The notes beneath the pieces were generated by a model that saw nothing but the letters and a program-made list of their open reading frames with translations, ran no database searches and was not told where the DNA came from. The position numbers and the translations under genes are program-made. Below are positions 9,881 through 18,773 of a stretch of DNA of 50,049 nt, piece by piece; positions within the stretch are counted from its first letter, which is position 1; each line of letters starts with the position of its first letter. The stretch is from assembly GCA_000309075.1 (NCBI GenBank), contig CANJ01000038.1, forward strand, positions 1 to 50,049, given 5' to 3'. The stretch is from Occidentia massiliensis. GTDB taxonomy: Bacteria; Pseudomonadota; Alphaproteobacteria; Rickettsiales; Rickettsiaceae.

Positions 9881-12004
9881 CTAACTTATTTCTTTATCAA
9901 TAGTGTTTACTTTCTTAAACAACTTATATCTACTCTGTTTAGGTTTAAAGGACATTAACACTACCACACCAATTACCAATAAAATACATACAACGCTAAA
10001 TTTAAGGTTAAATCCTACAATGAAATCAAAAAACATAAAGTTGTGATGATTATTAAATATTTTAAAAACCAATATTCCTAAAGGGATACCAGTCATTATC
10101 ATAAATAACGCTATATACCACCTAACCAAATGCCACATCATCATAAGATTTAGTAAAAAACATATCGATGGAACTTGGGTAAATTCACCTACTAATGCTA
10201 AAATAGTATTTATAAATACCAATATATAAAATACAGCAACGTGCCAGACAATGCCTACATATTTCCTACAGAATTCCAATGACCAAAGACCATATGTCAT
10301 AAGAGTAGTAGTCATCACAAATGATGATAAAATAAGAAAGTTAACTACCTTTAAGTTAGCAGCAAACAATACACTATTAGCTTTATCTGCAAATAACATC
10401 ATAACCAATGATAATGCCATAGAAATAGCAAAATATATATAAAGATGTTTTTCAAGATTAAAAGAGTTATTATAACAATAATGAACTATATGATCCCACC
10501 TTAGTCTATAGGGCAATAGTTTAAAAAAGCTAGATATCTCCCGTCTTCTCCGATGTTTCTTTGCTTCTATCATATATAGTGGCCTTCTATCTTTAGGTCC
10601 TACCCATCCCCCTGGTTCTCTTAATGAATAATGCATTATCATCATTACCATAAAATTAACTATAGCCGCAGGTACTATATTCCCTATAGGGAAAAAAGGT
10701 TCAAAATATTTATTCCATATAACTGTGACCATGACTCCAGATATTATTCCCGATAATATTACTCTTGTACTACTTCTAAATCCTAAAACCGTTATTAATA
10801 ATGGTATCCCCACAATTGGAACATAAAAACCCGCTCTAAGTAAAAGTATTGCTAGCAAGTTTTGCTTTGACAATGCTATTAGTAAAGCTATTGTTCCAAC
10901 CAATACAGCAAATGTTCTTACTGCTCTTAATTCAGCTACATCATCACTTTGCAATACTTTATAAGGTTTACATAAATCATTCACAAAAATAACTGAAGCA
11001 GTATTAATACAAGAATCAGCTGTAGACATAATCATTGCAACTATTCCTATTACTACCAACCCCTTAAAACCTGGATACGAGTAACTATCTATTATATACA
11101 TTACTAAGTTACCTGCTTTTATATCTGGATTTACTGACAATAACACTAAACCAATAAATCCAGTAAAAATGCAAAAAAACAAATATGTAATAGCAGAAAT
11201 TTTAAAAGATGTACTTACCTGTCTGGTATTTTGAGCAATTAACGCTCTTTGAAACATTGCTGAAGTAAAAACAGGTAATATAAGGTAAAGAAATATACCA
11301 TAGTATGTGACTACTACAGGATTATGGTAATCTAATAACAATTTTGGGTCAAACATAGGATGAGTAGTTAAAGTATTAGTAACTACCTCAAAGTTTCCAA
11401 ATGCACTCCAAATAAGCAATGCTAAGGTTGGAATAAAAGCACCAAAAGTTAAAAACTGAAATATATCAGTAAATACCACTGCCCTGATACCCCCAAATGC
11501 AGAATATATAATTACTATCATAGTACTAATTAACGTTGCTAAAACACTATGTATTTCAAAAAAGTAATTAAATACACTAGAAAATACCTTTATTTGCATA
11601 GCAGTCCCACCTATTAAACTAATAATAGCACTAATAGCAGTAATAGTTCTTACGTGCTTACCATATAAGTCCCCCATCACTTCTGCTACTGACAACTTAC
11701 CTAAAAATTCCTGCATCCTAGGAGCTAATATATAAGCTATAATAAGTAAATTAACTACCTGCCCTATTGAAACCACTGATAATATTCCCAAAGTATATGT
11801 TTCAGAAATTACAAATGAAAATGTACTTCCGCCAATATAAGTAGCAATCATAGTAGCGCTAAGAGCTGCTGTACTAAATCTTCTACCACCTAAAGCATAA
11901 TCTTGCATGGACGTAACTCCCTTACCATACCATAAACCCATAGCAAGAGTAATAAATAAAAACAAAACTATTGATATTAAATCCGCATCTACATTCCTTA
12001 ACAT
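9881..12004 (-). CDS. Sodium:solute symporter family protein, copy B
   Basis: Also 707 residues and collinear with copy A throughout: the same MQDYALGGRRFS near the N-terminus, the same STADSCINTAS sodium-site helix, the same basic EAKKHRRRREIS loop and the same five-helix C-terminal extension. Differences are concentrated in the transport core, for example residues 55-70, 125-150, 230-250 and 375-450; the C-terminal 200 residues are almost unchanged. This suggests transport specificity may have diverged while the extension is conserved or homogenised. Both copies are intact. It is separated from copy A by 183 bp containing copy A's own conserved upstream block, so each copy may be transcribed separately. 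The substrate is unknown. Confidence 0.9.
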   Translation of the reverse strand: MLRNVDADLISIVLFLFITLAMGLWYGKGVTSMQDYALGGRRFSTAALSATMIATYIGGSTFSFVISETYTLGILSVVSIGQVVNLLIIAYILAPRMQEFLGKLSVAEVMGDLYGKHVRTITAISAIISLIGGTAMQIKVFSSVFNYFFEIHSVLATLISTMIVIIYSAFGGIRAVVFTDIFQFLTFGAFIPTLALLIWSAFGNFEVVTNTLTTHPMFDPKLLLDYHNPVVVTYYGIFLYLILPVFTSAMFQRALIAQNTRQVSTSFKISAITYLFFCIFTGFIGLVLLSVNPDIKAGNLVMYIIDSYSYPGFKGLVVIGIVAMIMSTADSCINTASVIFVNDLCKPYKVLQSDDVAELRAVRTFAVLVGTIALLIALSKQNLLAILLLRAGFYVPIVGIPLLITVLGFRSSTRVILSGIISGVMVTVIWNKYFEPFFPIGNIVPAAIVNFMVMMIMHYSLREPGGWVGPKDRRPLYMIEAKKHRRRREISSFFKLLPYRLRWDHIVHYCYNNSFNLEKHLYIYFAISMALSLVMMLFADKANSVLFAANLKVVNFLILSSFVMTTTLMTYGLWSLEFCRKYVGIVWHVAVFYILVFINTILALVGEFTQVPSICFLLNLMMMWHLVRWYIALFMIMTGIPLGILVFKIFNNHHNFMFFDFIVGFNLKFSVVCILLVIGVVVLMSFKPKQSRYKLFKKVNTIDKEIS

Positions 12005-12084
12005 TTCTTCCTTCTATTTGACTATTTTTAATAAATAAATTAACGTTACTTAAATAAAATCAACTATCAGCTAAGTTTAAATTT

Positions 12085-12108
12085 ATTATAACAAAATCCA
12101 TAATGCAA
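12085..12108 (-). promoter_or_regulatory. Conserved upstream block of symporter B
   Basis: Minus-strand TTGCAT (12103-12108), 12 bases, TATAAT (12085-12090), then ATTTAAA and AGTTG, matching the block in front of symporter A. It lies 80 bp before the start codon. The remaining spacer to 12294 is AT-rich and shows nothing else. Confidence 0.4.
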
Positions 12109-12294
12109 CCATTAAATTAATATCATTTAAAAAGCATATCTATACCTAAGTACTTGATATCATTAAAAAATCTAGACAATAAATTACATAGCTTATATAA
12201 TATATAAAATATATGAGCATGAACCCAAACCTTATAAGTAGAAAAGTATATTCCAAATAATCATTATTAGTAAAAAAGCATGTAAATTATCAAC

Positions 12295-13668
12295 CTAAAC
12301 ACTCATTTCCCACATTATCTCTCCACCTACATTATAAGAATACTCCCAGTTAACATCTAAATCCCTTCTTTCAAACTCTAGTAAATCACAATTCTCATAT
12401 AATATTGTAGGATTAGTTGCTAAGTTATTTAAGTATATTACTTGTTTTTCTGTTTTAATAATTTTAAAAGTACCATCAAGCAATGGTCCCAACACTCTTA
12501 ATATTTCTAATATTTCTAACATCCATACATCTTCTTGGATAACTTGTCTTAAAATATTAATTATCTCTGATAAGAACTTCACAGGATTTTTCTGATATTC
12601 ATTAATTTTATTAGCTTGTTGCCACTTTATGAAAATTTGTTCTTGATCACAATTTAATGGGTTCCTTATTGTTTCTAAAAGTAATACTGCCATCTCAGAT
12701 AATTGTAGTTTATTAATTATAATATTACTATCATTTAAACAATCATAAATAGAATAAAATATCATAACTAGATTTTGATATGAGCACTCTATTTTTTCTT
12801 GCCAAGAATTTTTTAATCCTTTCTTTATAACAGGATTTACTTGACAAATATAATCAATATATTCTTCTGGATTTTCTAGGTAGCTATCTGGAATACCATT
12901 AGTTAAAATATGCTTTATTATAATATTTATAATATATCTTTCAGATGATTTAGTTAATCCACCATCTACCTTTATCTCCACTCCAGCAACAACAGATCTA
13001 ATTATAAACTCATTAACTGCTGTCCTTATTAAAATAACTACCATCTCCTTACTACTAGACTGCAACTGTTCTAGAAACTGATCATTTAGAACAAGTTCTA
13101 AGTTTTCAATATCACCAACACGAGTAAGAAAATTCTTAAACAATAAGCTCTCAGTATCTTCAGTAATATCACAAAGATTAGGCTTCCTTAGAATTTTATT
13201 TACTACATTAATTGCTTCTAATACTTCTTTTAACTCATTACTATAGTAATCCTCATCTTCTATTCCCTGTGCCCCATAAGAAACAAGCAACTTAGCTATT
13301 GTTATATTATCATTTTCTGCTGCCCACATCAAAGCTGTATCACCATATTCATCAACAGCATTAACATAAGCACCATGATTAAGAAGTAGCTCAACAATTT
13401 CTCCATGATTATTTTCTGCTGCTGCAACTAAAGCTTTATTTTTAGAACTAACATCAACACCTGCCTTAAGAAAAATCCTAACAATTTCCTTATAACCATT
13501 TTCTGCTGCTAATTCTATAGCTGTACAACCAAAAGCATCTACAGCATTAATATCTATATTTGTCTTAAGCAGCTTACAAATAATTTCTACATGACCATTC
13601 TTTGCTGCTGCATGTATATCATATATAGGTACAGCAGCTAATAACTTTTTAAAAAGTCTCTTAAACAT
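12295..13668 (-). CDS. Short ankyrin-repeat protein, paralogue of the 2815-5118 gene
   Basis: A 457-residue protein with about four ankyrin repeats (residues ~14-140: HAAAKNGHVEIICKLL, GCTAIELAAENGYKEIVRIF, a shortened KNKALVAAAENNHGEIVELL, and GDTALMWAAENDN). The non-repeat C-terminal domain also found in the larger paralogue follows: SYQNLVMIFYSIYD near 295, EYQKNPVKFLSE, and PLLDGTFKIIKTEKQ. It has far fewer repeats than the paralogue, consistent with loss or gain of repeat units between copies. The N-terminus MFKRLFKKLLAAVP is basic and hydrophobic. The start at 13668 is supported by a conserved promoter 36 bp upstream. Function unknown; candidate effector by class. Confidence 0.87.
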   Translation of the reverse strand: MFKRLFKKLLAAVPIYDIHAAAKNGHVEIICKLLKTNIDINAVDAFGCTAIELAAENGYKEIVRIFLKAGVDVSSKNKALVAAAENNHGEIVELLLNHGAYVNAVDEYGDTALMWAAENDNITIAKLLVSYGAQGIEDEDYYSNELKEVLEAINVVNKILRKPNLCDITEDTESLLFKNFLTRVGDIENLELVLNDQFLEQLQSSSKEMVVILIRTAVNEFIIRSVVAGVEIKVDGGLTKSSERYIINIIIKHILTNGIPDSYLENPEEYIDYICQVNPVIKKGLKNSWQEKIECSYQNLVMIFYSIYDCLNDSNIIINKLQLSEMAVLLLETIRNPLNCDQEQIFIKWQQANKINEYQKNPVKFLSEIINILRQVIQEDVWMLEILEILRVLGPLLDGTFKIIKTEKQVIYLNNLATNPTILYENCDLLEFERRDLDVNWEYSYNVGGEIMWEMSV

Positions 13669-13703
13669 TTGGCATCCTTATTATATTACTAATTTCACTA
13701 TCA

Positions 13704-13732
13704 ATTATAAGTAATATTTTACTAGATGTAAA
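13704..13732 (-). promoter_or_regulatory. Predicted promoter of the ankyrin gene ending at 13668
   Basis: Minus-strand TTTACA (13727-13732), 17 bases, TATAAT (13704-13709): a near-consensus sigma-70 promoter 36 bp before the start codon. It sits immediately after the stop codon of comEC, so the ankyrin gene need not depend on comEC transcription. The block is conserved upstream of the paralogue at 2815-5118. Confidence 0.6.
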
Positions 13733-13743
13733 TGTAAGTGGAT

Positions 13744-15882
13744 TTAGCTTTTTTCTACATAAAACCTATTTTTTACCCTTATTTTATACTCACACTTTCT
13801 TATATTACAAAATATCTGCACCACATTAAATTTATTAAATGTAGATACATTCACCAGATTCCTCACTCTACACTTATCTTGATCTATAGTTGTAATTGTC
13901 ATATCAGAATCATAACATTCTTCTTCCTTAAATCTAATAGTTATTACCTTGCCTGAATCAGTTACAAATTTATGGTTAGATTTAGTTATAGGAATCTTAT
14001 GAAATAAAACTTCGTTTTGCCCATACCAATTACTCCAGTAATTTTTTGCAAATTCTGACATTCTAGCAGCATATATTTCAAGTTTACCTTCATTATTTTT
14101 AACACCAATTGCAGGAATTTTACCATCAAATATTATATCAGGCTTAGGCACAGACACAATTAGCATAATAGCAAACATAATTATTCCTATGCCAATTAAT
14201 TTCAAACCTTTACTTAAAATAACTAACCCAAAAAAGCCAAATAAATATATTACTAAAGCAATACCATCAACATGGCCAATATATGTTACTGCAGCCGGTA
14301 ATCTAGCCACTATGCCTGCCACTTTAATTATAGCATCTACCCCATATCCCACTAAGATAAAAAAATAACTATCCAAATTTAAAGGAATTAATAATAAAGC
14401 TACCAATGCAAGTGGCATAACCCAAAACGTCATAAGTGGCACTATTAATAAATTTGATAATACCGAATAATTAGCAAAACTATAAAAATGATATATTGCA
14501 ACTGGAGTAGTAGCAAAGCTTGCCACAATAGTTGAATAAATATTTGATAAAAGTAAAAATTTTACTTTAGATAAAATATTACTAGCCCTGGATTTTTGCC
14601 ATTTATTGTAGAAGTCATAGCCAAAAATTAAAGATATAACAGCAATAAATGATAATTGAAAACTTGGGTGCAGTACATATTCAGGATTTATTACTAAAAT
14701 TATAATAGCTGCAAGCCCAACTGAACGCAGTGGTACTGGAGTTCGATTTATAATAATTGCCCATATAAATATTGCAGTCATTATAAATGCCCTAACAGCA
14801 GCAATTTGCATGCCAGCTAATATTAAATACCCAAAGCTACCAATTAAAGAAATTATTGCAGCTATAACTTTTACATCGTAATTAAAAGATATAACATCAA
14901 ATAAATTTAGTACAAATCTTGAACCCACAAAAAATATGACAGCAACCATTGATAAATGTAACCCAGATATACATAATATATGTGATACACCAGCACGTCT
15001 CATGTTTAATGTAATTTCCTTATCAAGAGCTCTAGTTTCCCCTAATAATATAGCATTAACAAAACTTCCTAAAAAATCACCAAGAACATTTATAATCCTA
15101 TTATAAATTTTCATTCTAACATACTGTATCTTAGCTGCTAAGTTTTTTTTTTCACTATTATCAAGTATTTTTATTGATGAAAACACATAACCAATAGCAC
15201 TAATTTCTTTAAAATAAGTAAACATATTAAAATCATAACCACCCGCTAATATGCTTCTTACAGGAGAATTTAATGTTGCAGAGAAAGAAACATAATCTCC
15301 AACCATAACATCCCTAGCATGTTTTTTCGAAGCGATAACCTTTATATTAAGCAACTTATTTGAGTTGTTTAACATATCTATATAGCTATTAGAAACAGTA
15401 AGCATTACACTATTAGATGAAGGAGTAATAGTTTTTACAATACCAGAAACTCTAGATTTTAGGGCAAAATTAATTTGTTGAGGATCAATAGTTAAATATC
15501 TTACTTTTCCCACCACCATTCCTAAATAAAAAGATAATAATATAAGAAAAACTAACTTTTCTAAAAAATTACCTTTTTGATATAGAAAAATAACCATTAA
15601 GATTGGTAAAAACGCTAAAAATTGCCATATCTCCAACTCAATAGGTAAAGTAAAATATAATGCTATGCCAAATATAAAACTTATAATCAACCACAAGCTA
15701 AAACTTTGATATTCATCAGTAAGTAATTTATTAAATAAAGCCAATAATGATTTTACTTTAAAAACTTGTAACATATGCAAAGTTAGAAAATTTTCAATAC
15801 TGTTAACACTACATATAAGATAATATATTATAAACTTTAAAACAGTAAAATTAACAAAAATGGTATTAATAACATATAGCAA
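13744..15882 (-). CDS. comEC: ComEC/Rec2 family membrane protein
   Basis: A 712-residue polytopic inner-membrane protein of the ComEC/Rec2 family, which forms the channel for single-stranded DNA in natural transformation. The family signature is clear: LLGETRALDKE, then RRAGVSHILCISGLHLSM (about 290-307), followed by a series of hydrophobic helices (Competence domain). An N-terminal soluble segment (roughly 140-230) with RVSGIVKTITPSS resembles the DUF4131/OB-like region. The C-terminus is a short soluble domain without an HxHxDH metallo-beta-lactamase motif, as in several alphaproteobacterial members. The first 36 codons look atypical; MLQVFKVKSLLALF at 15774 is a likelier start. Whether the organism is competent is not shown; comEC persists in many Rickettsiales. 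Confidence 0.88.
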   Translation of the reverse strand: MLYVINTIFVNFTVLKFIIYYLICSVNSIENFLTLHMLQVFKVKSLLALFNKLLTDEYQSFSLWLIISFIFGIALYFTLPIELEIWQFLAFLPILMVIFLYQKGNFLEKLVFLILLSFYLGMVVGKVRYLTIDPQQINFALKSRVSGIVKTITPSSNSVMLTVSNSYIDMLNNSNKLLNIKVIASKKHARDVMVGDYVSFSATLNSPVRSILAGGYDFNMFTYFKEISAIGYVFSSIKILDNSEKKNLAAKIQYVRMKIYNRIINVLGDFLGSFVNAILLGETRALDKEITLNMRRAGVSHILCISGLHLSMVAVIFFVGSRFVLNLFDVISFNYDVKVIAAIISLIGSFGYLILAGMQIAAVRAFIMTAIFIWAIIINRTPVPLRSVGLAAIIILVINPEYVLHPSFQLSFIAVISLIFGYDFYNKWQKSRASNILSKVKFLLLSNIYSTIVASFATTPVAIYHFYSFANYSVLSNLLIVPLMTFWVMPLALVALLLIPLNLDSYFFILVGYGVDAIIKVAGIVARLPAAVTYIGHVDGIALVIYLFGFFGLVILSKGLKLIGIGIIMFAIMLIVSVPKPDIIFDGKIPAIGVKNNEGKLEIYAARMSEFAKNYWSNWYGQNEVLFHKIPITKSNHKFVTDSGKVITIRFKEEECYDSDMTITTIDQDKCRVRNLVNVSTFNKFNVVQIFCNIRKCEYKIRVKNRFYVEKS

Positions 15883-15978
15883 CTATATTACTCATATACA
15901 CCTTATAATTATATATTGATCTTAATTACTTCTTAAAGTAACATTCTTTTAATCAATACTTAAAGTAGAGGATAGAAA

Positions 15979-17769
15979 ATGCTATACTCATTAGGTTTAA
16001 AAAGTAAGAAACTTATATTAATTTTTATCGTACTACATTTTATTTCTATTTATAGCAAAGTTACTATAGTCTATGGTGTGAATCCTACAGAAGAACTAAA
16101 AGAACTTTTAGAACAGGTTCAAGCAGCTAAAGAAAAATATACAACAGCTAACGCAGAATATACAACAGCTACTGAATCATTAGAAGAGGCTAAAAACAAA
16201 GTTCAGGAAGCCCAAACAAGCTTTGACAAAGTTATAGAAGAAAATGACAAAGTTAAAAAAGCTAAAGAAAACTTAGAAAAAGCTAAGACAAAAGGAGATG
16301 ATGCTCAAATTCAAAAAGCTAATGAAGCTCTTGAAAAAGCTCAAAGACAAGCACTCAATTCCCCACAGGCTAAAACAGCTAGAACAAAACTTTCCTTAAC
16401 CAAAAAATATGAAAAAAATGTTCAAATACAGTTTGATCAAGCTAAACAAGCTCTAGATAATGCAACAGTTACTTTAGAAAAAGCTGAAAAAGCTGTAAAA
16501 GAAGTTGAAGAACGAATCAATAAAGAACCAGACAATCAGGGTAATGAAGATACAACAGATCAAGGAAGTAATGGAGACAATAAAAACCAAGGCAATGAAG
16601 ATACAACAGATCAAGGAAGTAGTGGAGACAATAAAAACCAAGGCAATGAAGACACTACAGACCAAGGTAACAGAAACAATGAAAGCCAAGATGATAACAA
16701 AACTAAAAAACAAGATAGTAAAAAATCCGAAGAAAAAAACAAAAAAGCCATTCATAATAATACTGAACAAAAAGCTAACAGAGAACTAGAATCACAAATT
16801 ACCACCCAACAAGCAATAAACAAGATTTCTGATCAGCTAAACATTATTGTTAGTACTAGATTTAACGCTTTTTATTCTATATCATCTCCTACTGCTATAT
16901 CTTCAGGGGATGATAACCATGTATTTAAATCAGGAATATGGTTAATTCCTTTTATTAGCAAGGGAACTAAAAAAGAATATAAGGGTTATTCAAATTATAA
17001 AGCCAATAGTAAAGGCTTAACTATTGGCTATGACACTATAATTAATGATAATAACATTATAGGAGGAGCTGTAACTTATGGTAACTCATTCATTACTTAC
17101 AAAAAAGATATAAAACAAAGTGATAAAACCAAGCTAAAAACTTGGTTAATGTCATTATATTATGGTCATCAATTTAAAAACAATAATTTTGTTAATGCTA
17201 CATTTAGTGTTGGTAACTCAAAAATTCATGATTCAACTAATTACTTAATTAACCAAAATAAGATTAGCACTACAGCAAAATACACAGCCTATCACCAATC
17301 TATTGAAATTATAGGAGGACATAATGTAAAATATAATAATAAAATATTCTTAACTCCAATACTAGGCATAAAATCTATTAGAATCTCTCCAAAAGTATAT
17401 ACTAGATATATCGATATTAACAATTATGACTGTATTAAAAATAAATTAGTAAGTAAAAGCGAAGCTGTAATAGGTATTAAAACTACAAAATTTATAAATT
17501 ATAAAGATTATATTAAAATTGCACCATCACTATATGCATTTATAAATTATACATTTAATAATAGAGTTGCAAAAACATTTATAATTTACTCAGCCAGCTC
17601 TCAAACCCTAAATGTACAAGCACCAAAGTTAAGTAAATTATCCTATAATATTGGCACCCCTTTAATGGCTAAACTAAAAAGACTTGAATATGGGGTTATA
17701 TATGATGCAGCACTTGCACCTAAATATCAAAACCATACAATTGCATTTAAAGTAAAAGTAAAATTTTGA
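15979..17769 (+). CDS. Surface protein: coiled coil, tandem repeats and autotransporter-like beta-barrel
   Basis: A 596-residue predicted outer-membrane protein. Residues 1-33 form a signal peptide (KSKKLILIFIVLHFISI, cleavage plausible after VYG). Residues ~36-185 are Ala/Glu/Lys-rich with heptad character and repeated EKA segments, a long coiled coil. Residues 186-236 are three copies of a 17-residue hydrophilic repeat beginning NQGNEDTTDQG. A charged linker (KKSEEKNKK) leads to a beta-barrel of about 300 residues with alternating aromatic strands (for example GLTIGYDTI, LYYGHQF) that ends in KVKVKF; the terminal Phe is typical of BAM-inserted barrels. It resembles the Sca/autotransporter proteins of Rickettsiaceae but is much shorter. 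A ribosome-binding site (AGAGGA) lies 7-8 bases before the ATG. Likely surface-exposed and perhaps involved in adhesion; the name of the family is an inference. Confidence 0.8.
   Translation: MLYSLGLKSKKLILIFIVLHFISIYSKVTIVYGVNPTEELKELLEQVQAAKEKYTTANAEYTTATESLEEAKNKVQEAQTSFDKVIEENDKVKKAKENLEKAKTKGDDAQIQKANEALEKAQRQALNSPQAKTARTKLSLTKKYEKNVQIQFDQAKQALDNATVTLEKAEKAVKEVEERINKEPDNQGNEDTTDQGSNGDNKNQGNEDTTDQGSSGDNKNQGNEDTTDQGNRNNESQDDNKTKKQDSKKSEEKNKKAIHNNTEQKANRELESQITTQQAINKISDQLNIIVSTRFNAFYSISSPTAISSGDDNHVFKSGIWLIPFISKGTKKEYKGYSNYKANSKGLTIGYDTIINDNNIIGGAVTYGNSFITYKKDIKQSDKTKLKTWLMSLYYGHQFKNNNFVNATFSVGNSKIHDSTNYLINQNKISTTAKYTAYHQSIEIIGGHNVKYNNKIFLTPILGIKSIRISPKVYTRYIDINNYDCIKNKLVSKSEAVIGIKTTKFINYKDYIKIAPSLYAFINYTFNNRVAKTFIIYSASSQTLNVQAPKLSKLSYNIGTPLMAKLKRLEYGVIYDAALAPKYQNHTIAFKVKVKF
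16534..16686 (+). repeat. In-frame 51-bp tandem repeat, three copies
   Basis: Three consecutive 51-bp units at 16534, 16585 and 16636, each encoding 17 residues starting NQGNEDTTDQG. The first two are almost identical (one Asn/Ser change); the third diverges near its end. The period is a multiple of three, so copy number can change without breaking the frame. Confidence 0.85.
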
Positions 17770-17813
17770 CAAATAGATGAACTATAATCCTCATTATTGT
17801 GTCATATATTCAG

Positions 17814-17946
17814 TCAACATCAATAAATGTTAGGAGTTATTAAGTCGAGTAGTGAAGAGTTTAGTACGTGAGCAGTGCAGATCTTAACTGACTACAACGC
17901 ATTTATTGATGTTGACCTTCGTCTACCCACTCTTCATTTCATAGAG
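17814..17946. repeat. Palindromic dispersed element, copy 2
   Basis: Perfect 16-bp terminal inverted repeats TCAACATCAATAAATG (17814-17829) and its complement (17900-17915) enclose a 70-bp interior, followed by the 31-bp tail (17916-17946) that matches the tail of copy 1 at 30 of 31 positions. The interior matches copy 1 only as its reverse complement, for example CTTAATAACTCCTA and GTTAAGAT. It fills the gap between the convergent surface-protein and rpsD genes and may also act as their shared transcription end. Confidence 0.78.
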
Positions 17947-17979
17947 ATATACTTAATAACAACTAAATAAACAAAGTTA

Positions 17980-18597
17980 TTAACGAGAATAAAACTCAAC
18001 AATTAAGTTAACATGAGGTTCAAAGGGATATGGAACTTCATTTATAGTGGGAGTCTTAATAAATACTCCTGACAACTCTTTATTATCAAAATTTAAATAA
18101 GATGGTATTTTTCTTAAAATTTTTGAAGTCGATTCTACAACCATAGGAATTTGTTTTGCTGACTCTCTAACCTCAACAATGTCACCTTCTTTAAGCTTAT
18201 AGCTTGGAATATTCACTTTTTTGCCATTAACCTTAATATGATTATGATTAACAATTTGCCTTGCTGCAAATATTGTAGGAGCAATATTTAAACGGTAAAC
18301 AACAACATCAAGTCTTCTTTCAAGTAACCCTATAAAACCCTCAGCTGAGTTTCCTTTAGCTTTATGAGCAAGTTCAAAAGTGTTTTTAAACTGCTTTTCA
18401 GTAATTCTACCATAATGAGCTTTTAATAACTGTTTAGCTTTTAAGTGAATACCATAATCAGAAGCCTTAACTACAGTTGTAGCACCATGTTGCCCCGGCC
18501 TATAATTTTTTTTATGTATCGCATCTTTACTCTCACCCCAAACACTAGCCCCTAGTTTTCTACTAGCTTTATATTTTGATTTAATAACTTTACTCAC
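17980..18597 (-). CDS. rpsD: 30S ribosomal protein S4
   Basis: A 205-residue protein, full length for bacterial S4. The N-terminus is basic with [14 protein letters not shown], then YRPGQHG, typical of alphaproteobacterial S4. The S4 RNA-binding domain follows, [20 protein letters not shown] with [16 protein letters not shown] (about 92-140). The C-terminus ends with LIVEFYSR as expected. S4 binds 16S rRNA early in 30S assembly and represses its own synthesis in some bacteria. Here it is a single-gene unit, not in the alpha operon, which is usual for Rickettsiales. Confidence 0.97.
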   Translation of the reverse strand: MSKVIKSKYKASRKLGASVWGESKDAIHKKNYRPGQHGATTVVKASDYGIHLKAKQLLKAHYGRITEKQFKNTFELAHKAKGNSAEGFIGLLERRLDVVVYRLNIAPTIFAARQIVNHNHIKVNGKKVNIPSYKLKEGDIVEVRESAKQIPMVVESTSKILRKIPSYLNFDNKELSGVFIKTPTINEVPYPFEPHVNLIVEFYSR

Positions 18598-18773
18598 AGT
18601 AACACTATATTATAGTATAAGATTAACATTTTGCAGATAATAATTTGAAAAATAATAAATGTCAAATCATTAGATTTATTCAATTAGTCAATATTTATTA
18701 TAAATAATACTACATTATGATAATATCACTAATACTACTCACTAATTATTTAAACTAGATTCCTATAATTTAC

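Noticed and set aside
13738-13956. Plus-strand 72-codon frame at the end of comEC
   Set aside because: It is antisense to the well-supported comEC C-terminus and has no protein-like features or ribosome-binding site.
16474-16789. Overlapping frames on both strands across the repeat tract of the surface protein
   Set aside because: They result from the Gly/Asp/Asn/Lys-rich tandem repeats; the main frame has signal peptide, barrel and ribosome-binding site.
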